DNA of 64,000 nucleotides, taken from the NCBI GenBank assembly GCA_002368355.1, contig AP018281.1:806001-870000 (forward strand). Reading direction: 5' to 3'. This document shows, in pieces, positions 54,911-63,844 of this stretch. Numbering within the stretch: position 1 is the stretch's first letter; every line of letters starts with the position of its first letter. The notes below the pieces were generated by a model, which saw only the letters and a list, made by a program, of their open reading frames with translations, was not told where the DNA came from and did no database searches. Source of the DNA: Chondrocystis sp. NIES-4102 (lineage in GTDB: Bacteria > Cyanobacteriota > Cyanobacteriia > Cyanobacteriales > Xenococcaceae). A program made the position numbers and the translations under genes.

Positions 54911-56890
54911 TTAAAGTTTTATGCCATCTTTCTGCAATTTACGGAAAGGATCGAGGAAGAAGTCTATCACCCGTCGTTGACGAATAATTATTTCGGCGGT
55001 GGCGGTTTGACCTGGAGTTAAAGCAATACGTTTACCCTGATCTATAATGTAGGGTTGATCTAATGCGACTTTAATTTCATAACTTTCTACTTGTCCTTGG
55101 CTTGTTTCGGTCACTTTAGAGTCGGGAGAAATGGAGATTAATGTACCTTCGTTCACCCCATAATCTTGAAAAGGATAAGCATCAAATTTAATTTTAACTG
55201 GCATTCCCTGTTTAATAAATCCACTATCGGTAGGGGGAATCTGCGCCTTAAGAATTAGAGTGGAGTTTTTGGGGGCTATTTCAATCATTCTTTCCCCTGG
55301 TTGAACTACTGTACCTTTTCCTTTTGCTAGTATATGAAATACTGTTCCATCCCCAGGTGCAATTAATTCTCGCTGCTTTAATTCAAACTTACTTGACTGT
55401 ATCTCTTTTTCTGTTTGAGCAATTTCTGAAGTTACAGTAGTTATTTGGGATTCTATCTCTTGAATTCCTTCCTTGGTTTGCAGTTGTTCTAGCTTCCCAG
55501 AACTTGCTAGGGTTTGATCGCTACTTTGTTGTTCTTCTAATCTCAGTTTTGCTTGTTCTATTTCTGCTGCTGATTTTTTAATTAAATTTTGATAGCTATT
55601 TTCTTGCTCTTTTAGTCTTAATTTAGCTTGTTCTAGGGCTGATGTGGCTTGAGCTAGACGTTCTTGATTTTGTTTGGCTTCTTGTTGTACATCTAAAAAA
55701 CGATCTTGAGCAATTACTCCTTGTTTAAAAGCCAGTTGATAGCGTTTAGCTTTTTCTTGCGCTCCTGTTAATGCTACTTCTGCTTCTTTACGTGCTGCAA
55801 TACTGGAATTTATTTCTTGTTTTGCTTGTTCTATTTGGGCTTGTTTTTCGCCTTTTTGTGATTCATAAAGAGCCTGGAGGGTATCGAAATTCTGCTGTGC
55901 TTGTTTGATTTGAGATTCTTTTTCCTGTAGTCGAGATTGGGTTTCTTGTTCTTTGGTATCTAAAGTAGTTAGGGACTGGCTTTTCATCAGTTCTAGCTGA
56001 CCCAATCTTGTTTGTAAACCTGAAACTTTTGCTTGTAACTGTTCTAATTCTGTATTAGCTACTTCCGACCCTAATTGAGCCAAGATCGCCCCTTTTTTGA
56101 CTACATCCCCTTCTTTGACATTAATCTCGGCGATTTTTCCTGCTACAGGAGCATCTAAACGGATTACTTGGTCTTTTGGTTCTAATCTCCCCCGTGCTGT
56201 CCCTGTTTCATCTACCTTAGTCAGCACCGACCAGGGTACAATAATTCCCGTGCTAATAATTAGAAAATATAGTAAACCTCTAGTCCAAAGTCTGGGTAAA
56301 GCATCAAGCAAGTCTTTAGTCGCCCCAGACCAATCTTCTCGTTCGGCAACCAGAACAGGTAAATTATTATTAGTGACTGGAACTACGGCTAAGGCACTGG
56401 AATTATATTTAGAAATGGCGGTTACTGGTTCTGGATCTTGCTCGACGGGTAATTGTAACTTAGTGTCGTCGCTATGATCACAAGTTAGGGTATAAAGGGT
56501 ATTTCTAATCTCTTCTATTTGGCAATTTTTTAAGATAAATCCCTTTGCACCTAAACTTAAGGCTTGATTGATTTGGTTTGATTGATTCTCCTCGGTTAAA
56601 ACAATTATTTTTATTTTGGGAAAATTATTATTAATTCTCCTAATTAGGTTGTAACTATTAATTGCTGGTACATCTATATCAATGATTACCACATCAGGTG
56701 TAACTTTCGGAATAATTTCAAATGTTTCTAGAATATTTTTAGCAACGCCAACAACTGTGATGTTAGGCTCAGATAGTAGTAATCTGCCTAAGTGTTGACT
56801 GCTATCACCTTGATTATCAACAATTAAAATACGCAGAGTTGCTTTACTTCTGCCGTTGGAGATGGTGATGGGTGATTCTGAATAGGACAT
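54911..56890 (-). CDS. Response-regulator receiver fused to HlyD-type membrane fusion protein
   Basis: The 659-residue protein combines two modules. Residues about 18-135 form a receiver domain: RILIVDNQGDSSQHL, phospho-acceptor Asp in VVIIDIDVPAINSY, the Thr/Lys switch in IVLTEENQ and GAKGFILK. After a linker comes one membrane helix (about 205-225). A HlyD adaptor follows with a lipoyl-like half (LDAPVAGKIAEINVKEGDVV), a long coiled coil (about 275-480), the second half (IAPGDGTVFHILAKGKGTVV) and a beta-barrel region. The receiver would be cytoplasmic and the adaptor periplasmic. The fusion implies phosphorylation-dependent control of the exporter. It starts 26 bases after the ABC gene. Confidence 0.9.
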   Translation of the reverse strand: MSYSESPITISNGRSKATLRILIVDNQGDSSQHLGRLLLSEPNITVVGVAKNILETFEIIPKVTPDVVIIDIDVPAINSYNLIRRINNNFPKIKIIVLTEENQSNQINQALSLGAKGFILKNCQIEEIRNTLYTLTCDHSDDTKLQLPVEQDPEPVTAISKYNSSALAVVPVTNNNLPVLVAEREDWSGATKDLLDALPRLWTRGLLYFLIISTGIIVPWSVLTKVDETGTARGRLEPKDQVIRLDAPVAGKIAEINVKEGDVVKKGAILAQLGSEVANTELEQLQAKVSGLQTRLGQLELMKSQSLTTLDTKEQETQSRLQEKESQIKQAQQNFDTLQALYESQKGEKQAQIEQAKQEINSSIAARKEAEVALTGAQEKAKRYQLAFKQGVIAQDRFLDVQQEAKQNQERLAQATSALEQAKLRLKEQENSYQNLIKKSAAEIEQAKLRLEEQQSSDQTLASSGKLEQLQTKEGIQEIESQITTVTSEIAQTEKEIQSSKFELKQRELIAPGDGTVFHILAKGKGTVVQPGERMIEIAPKNSTLILKAQIPPTDSGFIKQGMPVKIKFDAYPFQDYGVNEGTLISISPDSKVTETSQGQVESYEIKVALDQPYIIDQGKRIALTPGQTATAEIIIRQRRVIDFFLDPFRKLQKDGIKL

Positions 56891-56916
56891 AAATTTTTTA
56901 TTTATATAAATTTTGT

Positions 56917-59900
56917 TTAAACTTGTTGTGATACTGCCAACTGTTGTTGATTGAGATAGAAGTAATGTCCTTGTTTGTTCATTAGTTCTGTGTGTGTACC
57001 TTTTTCCACTAAAACCCCTTTATCTAAGACTAAAATTAGGTCGGCTTGGCGAATAGTGGATAGACGATGAGCAATAATAATGGTAGTGCGATCGCGGATA
57101 ATAGTATTTAAATTTCTTTGAATAATTCTTTCAGACTCTGCATCTAAACTACTGGTGGCTTCATCGAGAATTAACAGTCGTGGATTACCTAAAAGGGCGC
57201 GAGCGATCGCTAATCTCTGACATTGACCACCTGAAAGTGTCCCTCCTCTTTCCCCTACCAGGGTTTCGTATTTTAACGGCAGTTTTTGGATAAATTCATC
57301 TGCACCTGCTTGTTCGGCTGCTTCTCTAATTTCTTCGATACTGGCATCTGGATGTTTGACACTGATGTTTTCGCGAATTGTTCCCCCAAACAGAAAGTTT
57401 GCCTGATCTACCACTCCCACCTGTTGGCGTAAGGAGGCGGAAACTATATTAGCTAAATCACTACCATCAATAGATATTTTCCCTTCTGTCGGTGAGTATA
57501 AACCTAGGATTAATTTAGCAATGGTGCTTTTCCCTGAACCACTGCGTCCAACGAGTGCTACTGTTTGTCCTGCTTTAACTTCAAAATTGAGATTTTCTAA
57601 GATATTGGCTTGATCGTCTGGATGATAGCGGAAACTGACGGACTGAAAATGAATATCTCCTTGTATTGAAGGTAATAACTCTCTAGGATTTGTCTGCCAA
57701 TCTTCTTCTGGTTCTGCTTCTAATACATCATTAATTCGTTCTACGGAAATGATCACTTCTTGTAATTGATTCCAAAGAATAGCTAAACGTTGAAAAGGAT
57801 TAATCACATTTCCCAATAGCATATTAAAAGCAATTAATTGTCCTATGGTTAATTCTTCTTGTATTACTTGCCAAGCTCCAAACCATAGAACTGCGGTACT
57901 TGCTAGCACCTGAATTGTAGAACTTGCTACTTGTACTCCATTCCCTATTACTTGTCCGCTAAATTCTTTTTTTACTGCACCTTTAAGGAATTCTTCCCAT
58001 CGCCAGCGTACTCGATGTTCAATTGCCATCGATTTAACTGTAGCAATACCTGAAAACGCTTCAATTATATAACTTTGTTCTTTAGCTGAAGCTGTAAAGA
58101 TATCCCGTGAGATTTTTTGTAGAAAGGGAGTCGCAAATAAAGCCAAGAGGAAAAACGGGGGAACAATTACTAATGCTAGTAAAGCCATTTTCCAGCTATA
58201 CCAAAACATTAACCCGACATAAACAAAAATGGTTAAAAAGTCGAGAAAAATGGATAGTGCTTCTCCAGTTAAAAAGTTTTGTATTTTCTGGTTTTCCTGT
58301 AGACGTGCAACGATATCTCCTACATAACGCGATTCAAAAAAGCTTAGGGGTAATTTAAAACTATGGCGAACAAAACCCACAATTAAGGAGACGTTAACTT
58401 TTTGGGATACATGATCTAAGAGATATTGACGTAATCCCGTAATTGCCACTTGAAACAGTCCAAAAATTAGTAATCCCATCCCCACCGCCATCAGGGTAAG
58501 ACTACTACGCTGTACAACCACCCTATCTAATAGTAGTTGGGTAAGTAGAGGGGTTACTAAACCAAATAGCTGAATGACAATCGAAGCAGTCATGATTTCC
58601 GTCAGGGCGATGGAATGAGGCTTTAGGAGTTCTAGAAATCGCCATACAGGAAAACTAGATCCTTTCCCTTCATCTAGCCAATTTGTCGGTTCTAATAGTA
58701 GGGCATAACCTGTCCATTTTGCCTGAAATTCACGGTGAGTTAGTATTTTTTGTCCTTCCGCAGGATCGCCTACAATTACCTGTTTTTTATTGATTTCGTA
58801 CACTACTATATAGTGATTATTATCCCAATGAGCGATCGCTGGTAATTGTTGTTCTCCCAAACGGTCTAATGTGGCTTTGACTGGGCGTGTTACAAAACCA
58901 ATAGTCTCGGCTGCGTATGCCAATCCTCTAAGGGTTGAACCATTACGATTAACATTTGCTAAGTCTCTTAAACGATTTAAACTAAAATTTCTTCCCCAAT
59001 ATTGTCCAATCATTATTAGGCAAGCAGCACCGCAATCACTAACGCTTTGTTGCGCATAATAGGGATAACGTTTACTAATTCTTTGCCATAAATGCCCAAC
59101 TTTTTGCTGCGGGTTTGGGAAGTAGTTTTCTGGTTTTTTTTTGACTGCTGGTTGGGGGATATCTACAGCTTTCGGTTCTATCTTAACTGGCAATAAGGCA
59201 TTGTCTGTTTTCTTTGCCGTATACACCGAAGGTGTCTGTATTATGTGGCTATCTTCATAACTTAAGCTATATAGCTCAGTCGGTTGATTTACCTGCCAAA
59301 ATTGTGTTGTTGGTGATTGTAATGGATAGTAAATACTTCCTGAACTAAGTTTTTGTTGGTTGGCAGCTTCTAATTCTCCAGATCTAACCAACCACAGGTA
59401 TTGCTCTGATAAGGAAGTCGCTACTAGATCCCCTGGCTGTAGGTAATGAGGTTGTAGTAACGGTATAATTGGCTTAAGTTTTTCTATGTTGATATTTTTA
59501 AGTTCTGAAGTTTGGCGACAAAGTATTAGTAATTCTTGAAATAATGCTTGTTGTTTTAAATGCTCTTTTAGCTTGAAGTCTTTAGCAATAAATTGCTGTA
59601 ATAATGTTGCAGGAATAAAACCTAGTTGTAATTGAAAGGAGGCTCTAGCTATGTAAGGACGAAAAGATTCTTCTGGGAAAAGGGTTAATTCTCCAAAGGA
59701 TGTTCCTGCTTCTAGGGAAGTAAGTAGATGTCCATTAGTATCAAATAATCGAACTTTTCCTGCTAATATTAGGCAAATACCAGGGGTTGATTGGCTTGAT
59801 TGCCAAAATTGTTTCCCTGTGGGGGGAAGTACTACCTTTATTTCTGATAGATATTGTTGTAATTCGCTTGGGGAAAGTTGTTTGCCAAGTGTTTGTTCTA

Positions 59901-59943
59901 GTTGTTGTTTTAACTGTTTTTGAAGTGCAGCTTCTGTATACAT
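56917..59943 (-). CDS. C39-peptidase ABC exporter with N-terminal cNMP-like domains
   Basis: The 1008-residue protein has one, perhaps two, cyclic-nucleotide-binding-like domains (about 20-125 and a weaker one at 165-230), then a C39 peptidase with Cys304 in SVSDCGAACLIMIGQYWG, the His of IAHWDNNHYIVVYEI and the Asp of VIVGDPAEGQ. Six membrane segments and an ABC ATPase follow (Walker A GRSGSGKST, signature TLSGGQCQR, Walker B LLILDEATSSLD). This is the HetC-like architecture of cyanobacteria. It should cut after the GG of the leaders at 52-53.8 kb and export the cores. It is second in the operon, after the HTH gene. Confidence 0.92.
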   Translation of the reverse strand: MYTEAALQKQLKQQLEQTLGKQLSPSELQQYLSEIKVVLPPTGKQFWQSSQSTPGICLILAGKVRLFDTNGHLLTSLEAGTSFGELTLFPEESFRPYIARASFQLQLGFIPATLLQQFIAKDFKLKEHLKQQALFQELLILCRQTSELKNINIEKLKPIIPLLQPHYLQPGDLVATSLSEQYLWLVRSGELEAANQQKLSSGSIYYPLQSPTTQFWQVNQPTELYSLSYEDSHIIQTPSVYTAKKTDNALLPVKIEPKAVDIPQPAVKKKPENYFPNPQQKVGHLWQRISKRYPYYAQQSVSDCGAACLIMIGQYWGRNFSLNRLRDLANVNRNGSTLRGLAYAAETIGFVTRPVKATLDRLGEQQLPAIAHWDNNHYIVVYEINKKQVIVGDPAEGQKILTHREFQAKWTGYALLLEPTNWLDEGKGSSFPVWRFLELLKPHSIALTEIMTASIVIQLFGLVTPLLTQLLLDRVVVQRSSLTLMAVGMGLLIFGLFQVAITGLRQYLLDHVSQKVNVSLIVGFVRHSFKLPLSFFESRYVGDIVARLQENQKIQNFLTGEALSIFLDFLTIFVYVGLMFWYSWKMALLALVIVPPFFLLALFATPFLQKISRDIFTASAKEQSYIIEAFSGIATVKSMAIEHRVRWRWEEFLKGAVKKEFSGQVIGNGVQVASSTIQVLASTAVLWFGAWQVIQEELTIGQLIAFNMLLGNVINPFQRLAILWNQLQEVIISVERINDVLEAEPEEDWQTNPRELLPSIQGDIHFQSVSFRYHPDDQANILENLNFEVKAGQTVALVGRSGSGKSTIAKLILGLYSPTEGKISIDGSDLANIVSASLRQQVGVVDQANFLFGGTIRENISVKHPDASIEEIREAAEQAGADEFIQKLPLKYETLVGERGGTLSGGQCQRLAIARALLGNPRLLILDEATSSLDAESERIIQRNLNTIIRDRTTIIIAHRLSTIRQADLILVLDKGVLVEKGTHTELMNKQGHYFYLNQQQLAVSQQV

Positions 59944-60073
59944 GGTTTTCTTATATATGCTTGATATTAGTTAGCTTTATTGGGTTTGACTTCTTAGCGC
60001 ACAAAACTAGAACCCTTTATTTTTATATCTACAGATAAGCAGGGGAGCGTTTGAGCAAAACTACGATATAAAA

Positions 60074-60706
60074 TTAAATTAAGTGAAAAGGACTAAACTT
60101 TATCCCCAAGGATTTGTTATTTTCATTCCCCTTGAGGTTGCCAATCACAATATTGGATCGATAAGTTGGTTCTATTTCCTTACTCCCTTGCTTGTTATTC
60201 TCTAAAGCTGAGTCGGGGCGAGTTGATAAACCCATTTGCTTAAGTAGCCGATTTACATGACGCTCGGTTACTTCTATTCCTAATTCTTTAGCAAGGTGTT
60301 TACTTAGCCAGTGGGCTGTCCAGCGTTGAAAGGCATAACCATACTGTTTGGGACTTTGACTTACTAAATCTCGCAAACAATTGAGATATTGTTCGTTAAC
60401 TGTTTTTGGTCTACCTATAGGTAATTCTTTCCATTTGTGCGCTTCTCCTGACTGAGCAATATACATCCAATATCTTGCTGTTTCTTGAGAGCAATTTAGA
60501 GTTGCACAAATTTGTGTCTGAGAATGTCCTCGATCTGCTAATAGCATGATCTCTATTCTACGACGGTACTCTGGTCTTAGGTTTGTTTGAAGTTTTTCTT
60601 GTAATAGTTTTTGTTGGAAGGGTGATAGTAATCGCTCTTGTAAAGGTGGTAAAGATTCTGAAAAGTTGGATTGGGAATCTTTGACTTGAGTTTTTTGGCT
60701 ATACAT
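60074..60706 (-). CDS. HTH protein of transposase ancestry, likely regulator
   Basis: The 210-residue protein has a helix-turn-helix (IMLLADRGHSQTQICATLNC then SQETARYWMYIAQSGEAHKW) followed by a second HTH (SPKQYGYAFQRWTAHWLSKH; EVTERHVNRLLKQMGL). This is the N-terminal layout of IS630-type transposases, but the DDE catalytic domain is absent and no inverted repeats flank the gene. Similar stand-alone proteins sit beside HetC-like exporters, so I read it as a domesticated regulator. GAGGAAAT precedes the ATG. It lies 130 bases upstream of the exporter gene. Confidence 0.75.
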   Translation of the reverse strand: MYSQKTQVKDSQSNFSESLPPLQERLLSPFQQKLLQEKLQTNLRPEYRRRIEIMLLADRGHSQTQICATLNCSQETARYWMYIAQSGEAHKWKELPIGRPKTVNEQYLNCLRDLVSQSPKQYGYAFQRWTAHWLSKHLAKELGIEVTERHVNRLLKQMGLSTRPDSALENNKQGSKEIEPTYRSNIVIGNLKGNENNKSLGIKFSPFHLI

Positions 60707-61292
60707 GATGCAGATATTTCCTCAAACAATTTTTATATTTGCAATAAAATTTAAAAAAAAGTTGCTTTTTCTATGTTTCTGTATTTTTGTTAATTATAGA
60801 AATTGATGGCTTTTCTTTGCTTGTTACTATTGTTTTCGTCTTTCTTAGAGTGGGTTTTATTTTTGTAGTATACCAGAAACTATTTTAGGTTAAATATATA
60901 AAAAATATATTTAATAGATTTTTTAGCTTTTCTGTCACATTAACTCTTTAAATGACTTGGCTTATAGTTGTCAAGTTACTTTTATTTTTTTTGCAAATTT
61001 GTTATTTGCCTTTTCATACCTCTAATAGGAAGTTTACACTCGCTTTATGCAAATTTTCCATTTGGCGAAAATATCTTTATTAAACTTTTAAAAACACGGA
61101 GATTTTTGTAAAGTTATAGTAAACAGATTTTGTAACTTTAAATTTTTCTTAAGTATTAATATGTGTCAAAGTTCAATTAATGATACATTTGTTGATCATC
61201 GAGCGATCGCATAGCCTTTAAAGCTAATCATCCTTGGATTTATACTCAAGTGATATATTGTGTCAAAATTTAATTTATGAAACAAGCAACAA
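60707..61292. other. 586-base AT-rich gap
   Basis: No gene or RNA is apparent. There are several T-rich runs and a HIP1-like GCGATCGC near 61203. It holds the promoter of the exporter operon. Confidence 0.5.
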
Positions 61293-61760
61293 CTATAAAA
61301 ATCTACTGAGATCGAATTCTTGATCATTAGTTTCGGGTGCAAATCGTTCTGCATTTAAAATCAGTAATAGTCTTTCGGTATAGTCAACAGCACCGCGTAA
61401 TTCATTTTTGATTCTAGCTAAACCACCATTGGCATATTCTTCAAAGATAAGAATCCTATGATCTTCTGCTGCGGGATCTTCTGTAGATAGTATTTTAATG
61501 TTTTGAGTCTCGCTTACAGCAATCAATTTGATTAAAGGCTCGTATCCACGAGAGATAAAAACTTCTAAACTTATAGGTGCAGGTTCGGTTACAGATACTT
61601 CGGTAATTTCGATTCTCTGTTGGTATTTTGATCCTAAACTAGCTGCAAAGGCAATAATATCAGCATAGGTTTGGAATGTTCCTGTTGTGCTTTTTGTATC
61701 TAATAGTCGTTGAATTAATTCTGCTTTGTCTTTAGCTACTTTGATTCTAGGTAGTGCCAT
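61293..61760 (-). CDS. DNA phosphorothioation-associated protein 4-like
   Basis: I use the internal ATG at 61760 (155 residues; MALPRIKVAKDKAELIQRLL), as the upstream extension to 61820 is not conserved-looking. Landmarks are GTFQTYADIIAFAASLGSKY, SLEVFISRGYEPLIKLIAVS and LIFEEYANGGLARIKNELRG. These match the Dnd system-associated protein 4 family as I recall it. Members accompany the DndFGH restriction genes, which act on DNA lacking the phosphorothioate mark. No dndA-H is in the window, so the gene is an orphan here. A pairing with the divergent HTH gene 103 bases away is possible. Confidence 0.7.
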   Translation of the reverse strand: MALPRIKVAKDKAELIQRLLDTKSTTGTFQTYADIIAFAASLGSKYQQRIEITEVSVTEPAPISLEVFISRGYEPLIKLIAVSETQNIKILSTEDPAAEDHRILIFEEYANGGLARIKNELRGAVDYTERLLLILNAERFAPETNDQEFDLSRFL

Positions 61761-61863
61761 ATTTGTTTCAAAATTAAAATAATGATACATAAATCTGCTT
61801 TCTTGAATGTTGTGTGTCAAAATTAAATTTCTAAAACAAACAAAAGAAAGAGAAATAATTATT

Positions 61864-62106
61864 ATGTTAATTGATGGTAAAAAATATAGTTATCGACAAC
61901 TAATAGAACAAACTGGGTTATCTAGAAGTACTTTGCATCGACGCATTAAATTTTTAACTGAATCTGGAGTTCCCTTAACTATGGGTGCAATCATTCAGTT
62001 TCCTACTACCTGGGCTTTTCATGATCGCTCTGGTAATTTTTATACTTCTAAAACTGATTATGCGGTTAAAAATAAGATTCCTTACTATAAGATGTTCCAG
62101 AATTAA
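61864..62106 (+). CDS. Small HTH protein
   Basis: I use the ATG at 61864 (80 residues) rather than an upstream TTG. It opens with MLIDGKKYSYRQLIEQTGLS and RSTLHRRIKFL, a MarR/Xre-like helix-turn-helix. A beta-rich tail (AIIQFPTTWAFHDRSGNFYT) follows. It is divergent from the phosphorothioation-associated gene. An AAAGAAAGAG-type site lies upstream. It could be a local repressor; no known family was recognised. Confidence 0.6.
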   Translation: MLIDGKKYSYRQLIEQTGLSRSTLHRRIKFLTESGVPLTMGAIIQFPTTWAFHDRSGNFYTSKTDYAVKNKIPYYKMFQN

Positions 62107-62378
62107 CATTTTTAGTACATTTTAACTATTAATTTGCCTAATCAAAGTCTGAAGGGAGATGAATTTAGTTCCCAGAAGTGTAATTATCGGAAGTTAAATT
62201 AAAAGAATATACAATAAGAGAGAAATTGATCGCATTATTTAAGCAGCTAAAAATAGAAGTGACTAGTTAAGTTTATTGCTTCTTATTACTTTATAAAAAG
62301 ACTAATCCCTGAACTTTAAATTTAAAGATCATTAGATAACATTTACTTGCTTTGGTGCTGTAAACAAAATACTTAATT

Positions 62379-62786
62379 ATGTTAAAACTGATATTACGTT
62401 TGTTTGGAATGTTTTGGATTATTGGTGGTGTAATTAGCTTAAGGTTGTATCTTCAAGCTAATCTCATAGACTCGGCAATTGAATCTTTGACTATACAAAA
62501 AGAAGATAAACTAGTAAATAGGTTCTTATTTGCGACTTCTCTACTTACTTTTATCAGTGGAATAGGTCTAGCGATCGCTAGCAAATGGGTTATATTGCCT
62601 TTAACTTTATTACTAATCGTACAAGTAGTCTACTTTATAATCCAAAGACAACGTTTATTAAATGCTGATAACTATGAAAGCGCAGACTCGGCAACAGTAG
62701 CACCCCAGACAAAAAATGCTTTCGTTGTCTCAATTATAGTTATGATCATCGCTATGATAGCAATTAGATTAGGTATTTTAAATTAA
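62379..62786 (+). CDS. Hypothetical four-helix membrane protein
   Basis: The 135-residue protein has hydrophobic segments at about 5-25, 47-65, 68-88 and 112-132, joined by short polar loops (ESLTIQKEDKLVN; RQRLLNADNYESADSATVAP). I do not recognise it. No operon partner is evident and the ribosome-binding site is poor. Confidence 0.55.
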   Translation: MLKLILRLFGMFWIIGGVISLRLYLQANLIDSAIESLTIQKEDKLVNRFLFATSLLTFISGIGLAIASKWVILPLTLLLIVQVVYFIIQRQRLLNADNYESADSATVAPQTKNAFVVSIIVMIIAMIAIRLGILN

Positions 62787-63069
62787 TAATTATTTGGCAA
62801 CTTTGATGTATGTAAGAGTTGTAAAATTACAGCATGACGAGAAGACACTAGGCAATTTCAAAATATTCGATTCCTAGTTGCTAATACTTAACTTGATATT
62901 TTTATATTTCACAATACATACATGACAGATTGAGATAAAGCAAATCATCTATTACAAAAACATATATTTTGATCAGATCTTTGTAGCACATCAACAAGTA
63001 AACAGTAACATATTTTTAGCTCGGTTAAAATATATATAAATAAATCTAAATTCTATTACCACTGTTTAT

Positions 63070-63759
63070 ATGGTTAGTGTTGCTCAAGCGCGTCCTAGTG
63101 AGCGTGCTAAATTTATTAAAAACACCTATATTCACTTAGCAGGGGCAGTTGCTGCCTTTATTCTAGTTGAATTTCTTCTTTTCCAGCTTGGTATTGCAGA
63201 GACTCTTTATGGTTTCGTTGCAGGTAGTCGATTTGCTTGGTTGGCTATTTTAGGTGGCTTTTCCCTGTTGGGTTGGATGTCACAAGCATTAGTAAGTAAA
63301 GTAGATTCTCTCAAAACTCAATATGCAGGTTTAGGAATTTATATAGTAGCCGAAGCTCTAATTTTTGCACCATTACTATATATTGCTACTAATTATACTA
63401 ATGATCCAAGTTTACTGCCGACTGCTGCAATTTTAACTGCATTACTATTTGCAGGTATAACTACAGTTGCTTTTACCACTGGTAAAGATTTTTCATTCTT
63501 AGGAAATATTTTGAGAATTGGTGGCTTTATAGCTTTAGGGTTAATAATTTGTAGTGTAATTTTTGGTTTTACCTTGGGGTTATTATTCTCAGTAGTAATG
63601 GTTGTTTTTGCCTCAACTGCCATCCTCTATAGTACATCTAAAATTATCCATAAATACGCACCCAACCAGTACGTAGCAGCATCTCTAGAATTGTTTGCCT
63701 CCGTGGCGTTACTATTCTATTACATTGTTCAAATTCTTTTGAGAATGTCAAGGGATTAA
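63070..63759 (+). CDS. Bax inhibitor-1 family membrane protein
   Basis: The 229-residue protein has seven membrane segments and the BI-1/YccA pattern: FIKNTYIHLAGAVAAFILVE, GLGIYIVAEALIFAPLLYIA, TALLFAGITTVAFTTGKDFS and the late YSTSKIIHKYAPNQYVAASL. Bacterial members such as YccA modulate FtsH proteolysis or act as pH-gated calcium leak channels. The usual C-terminal Asp pair is not clearly present. It stands alone, followed by a strong terminator. Confidence 0.85.
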   Translation: MVSVAQARPSERAKFIKNTYIHLAGAVAAFILVEFLLFQLGIAETLYGFVAGSRFAWLAILGGFSLLGWMSQALVSKVDSLKTQYAGLGIYIVAEALIFAPLLYIATNYTNDPSLLPTAAILTALLFAGITTVAFTTGKDFSFLGNILRIGGFIALGLIICSVIFGFTLGLLFSVVMVVFASTAILYSTSKIIHKYAPNQYVAASLELFASVALLFYYIVQILLRMSRD

Positions 63760-63798
63760 CTAAAAGATAGACAAGCAAAGAAAAATTTACTTTATATT

Positions 63799-63828
63799 AA
63801 AGGCGAGTATTACCCACTCGTCTTTTTT
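63799..63828 (+). terminator. Rho-independent terminator after the Bax inhibitor-1 gene
   Basis: AAAGGCGAGT (63799-63808) pairs over ten bases with ACTCGTCTTT (63816-63825), including one G-U pair, around a 7-base loop, and runs into TTTTTT. This is the clearest intrinsic terminator in the window. Confidence 0.85.
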
Positions 63829-63844
63829 ATTGGCTCACTATTTA

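Noticed and set aside
60074-60706. Insertion sequence (IS630)
   Set aside because: Only the DNA-binding half of a transposase is present, no DDE domain, no terminal inverted repeats seen, and it is placed as a regulator in an operon.
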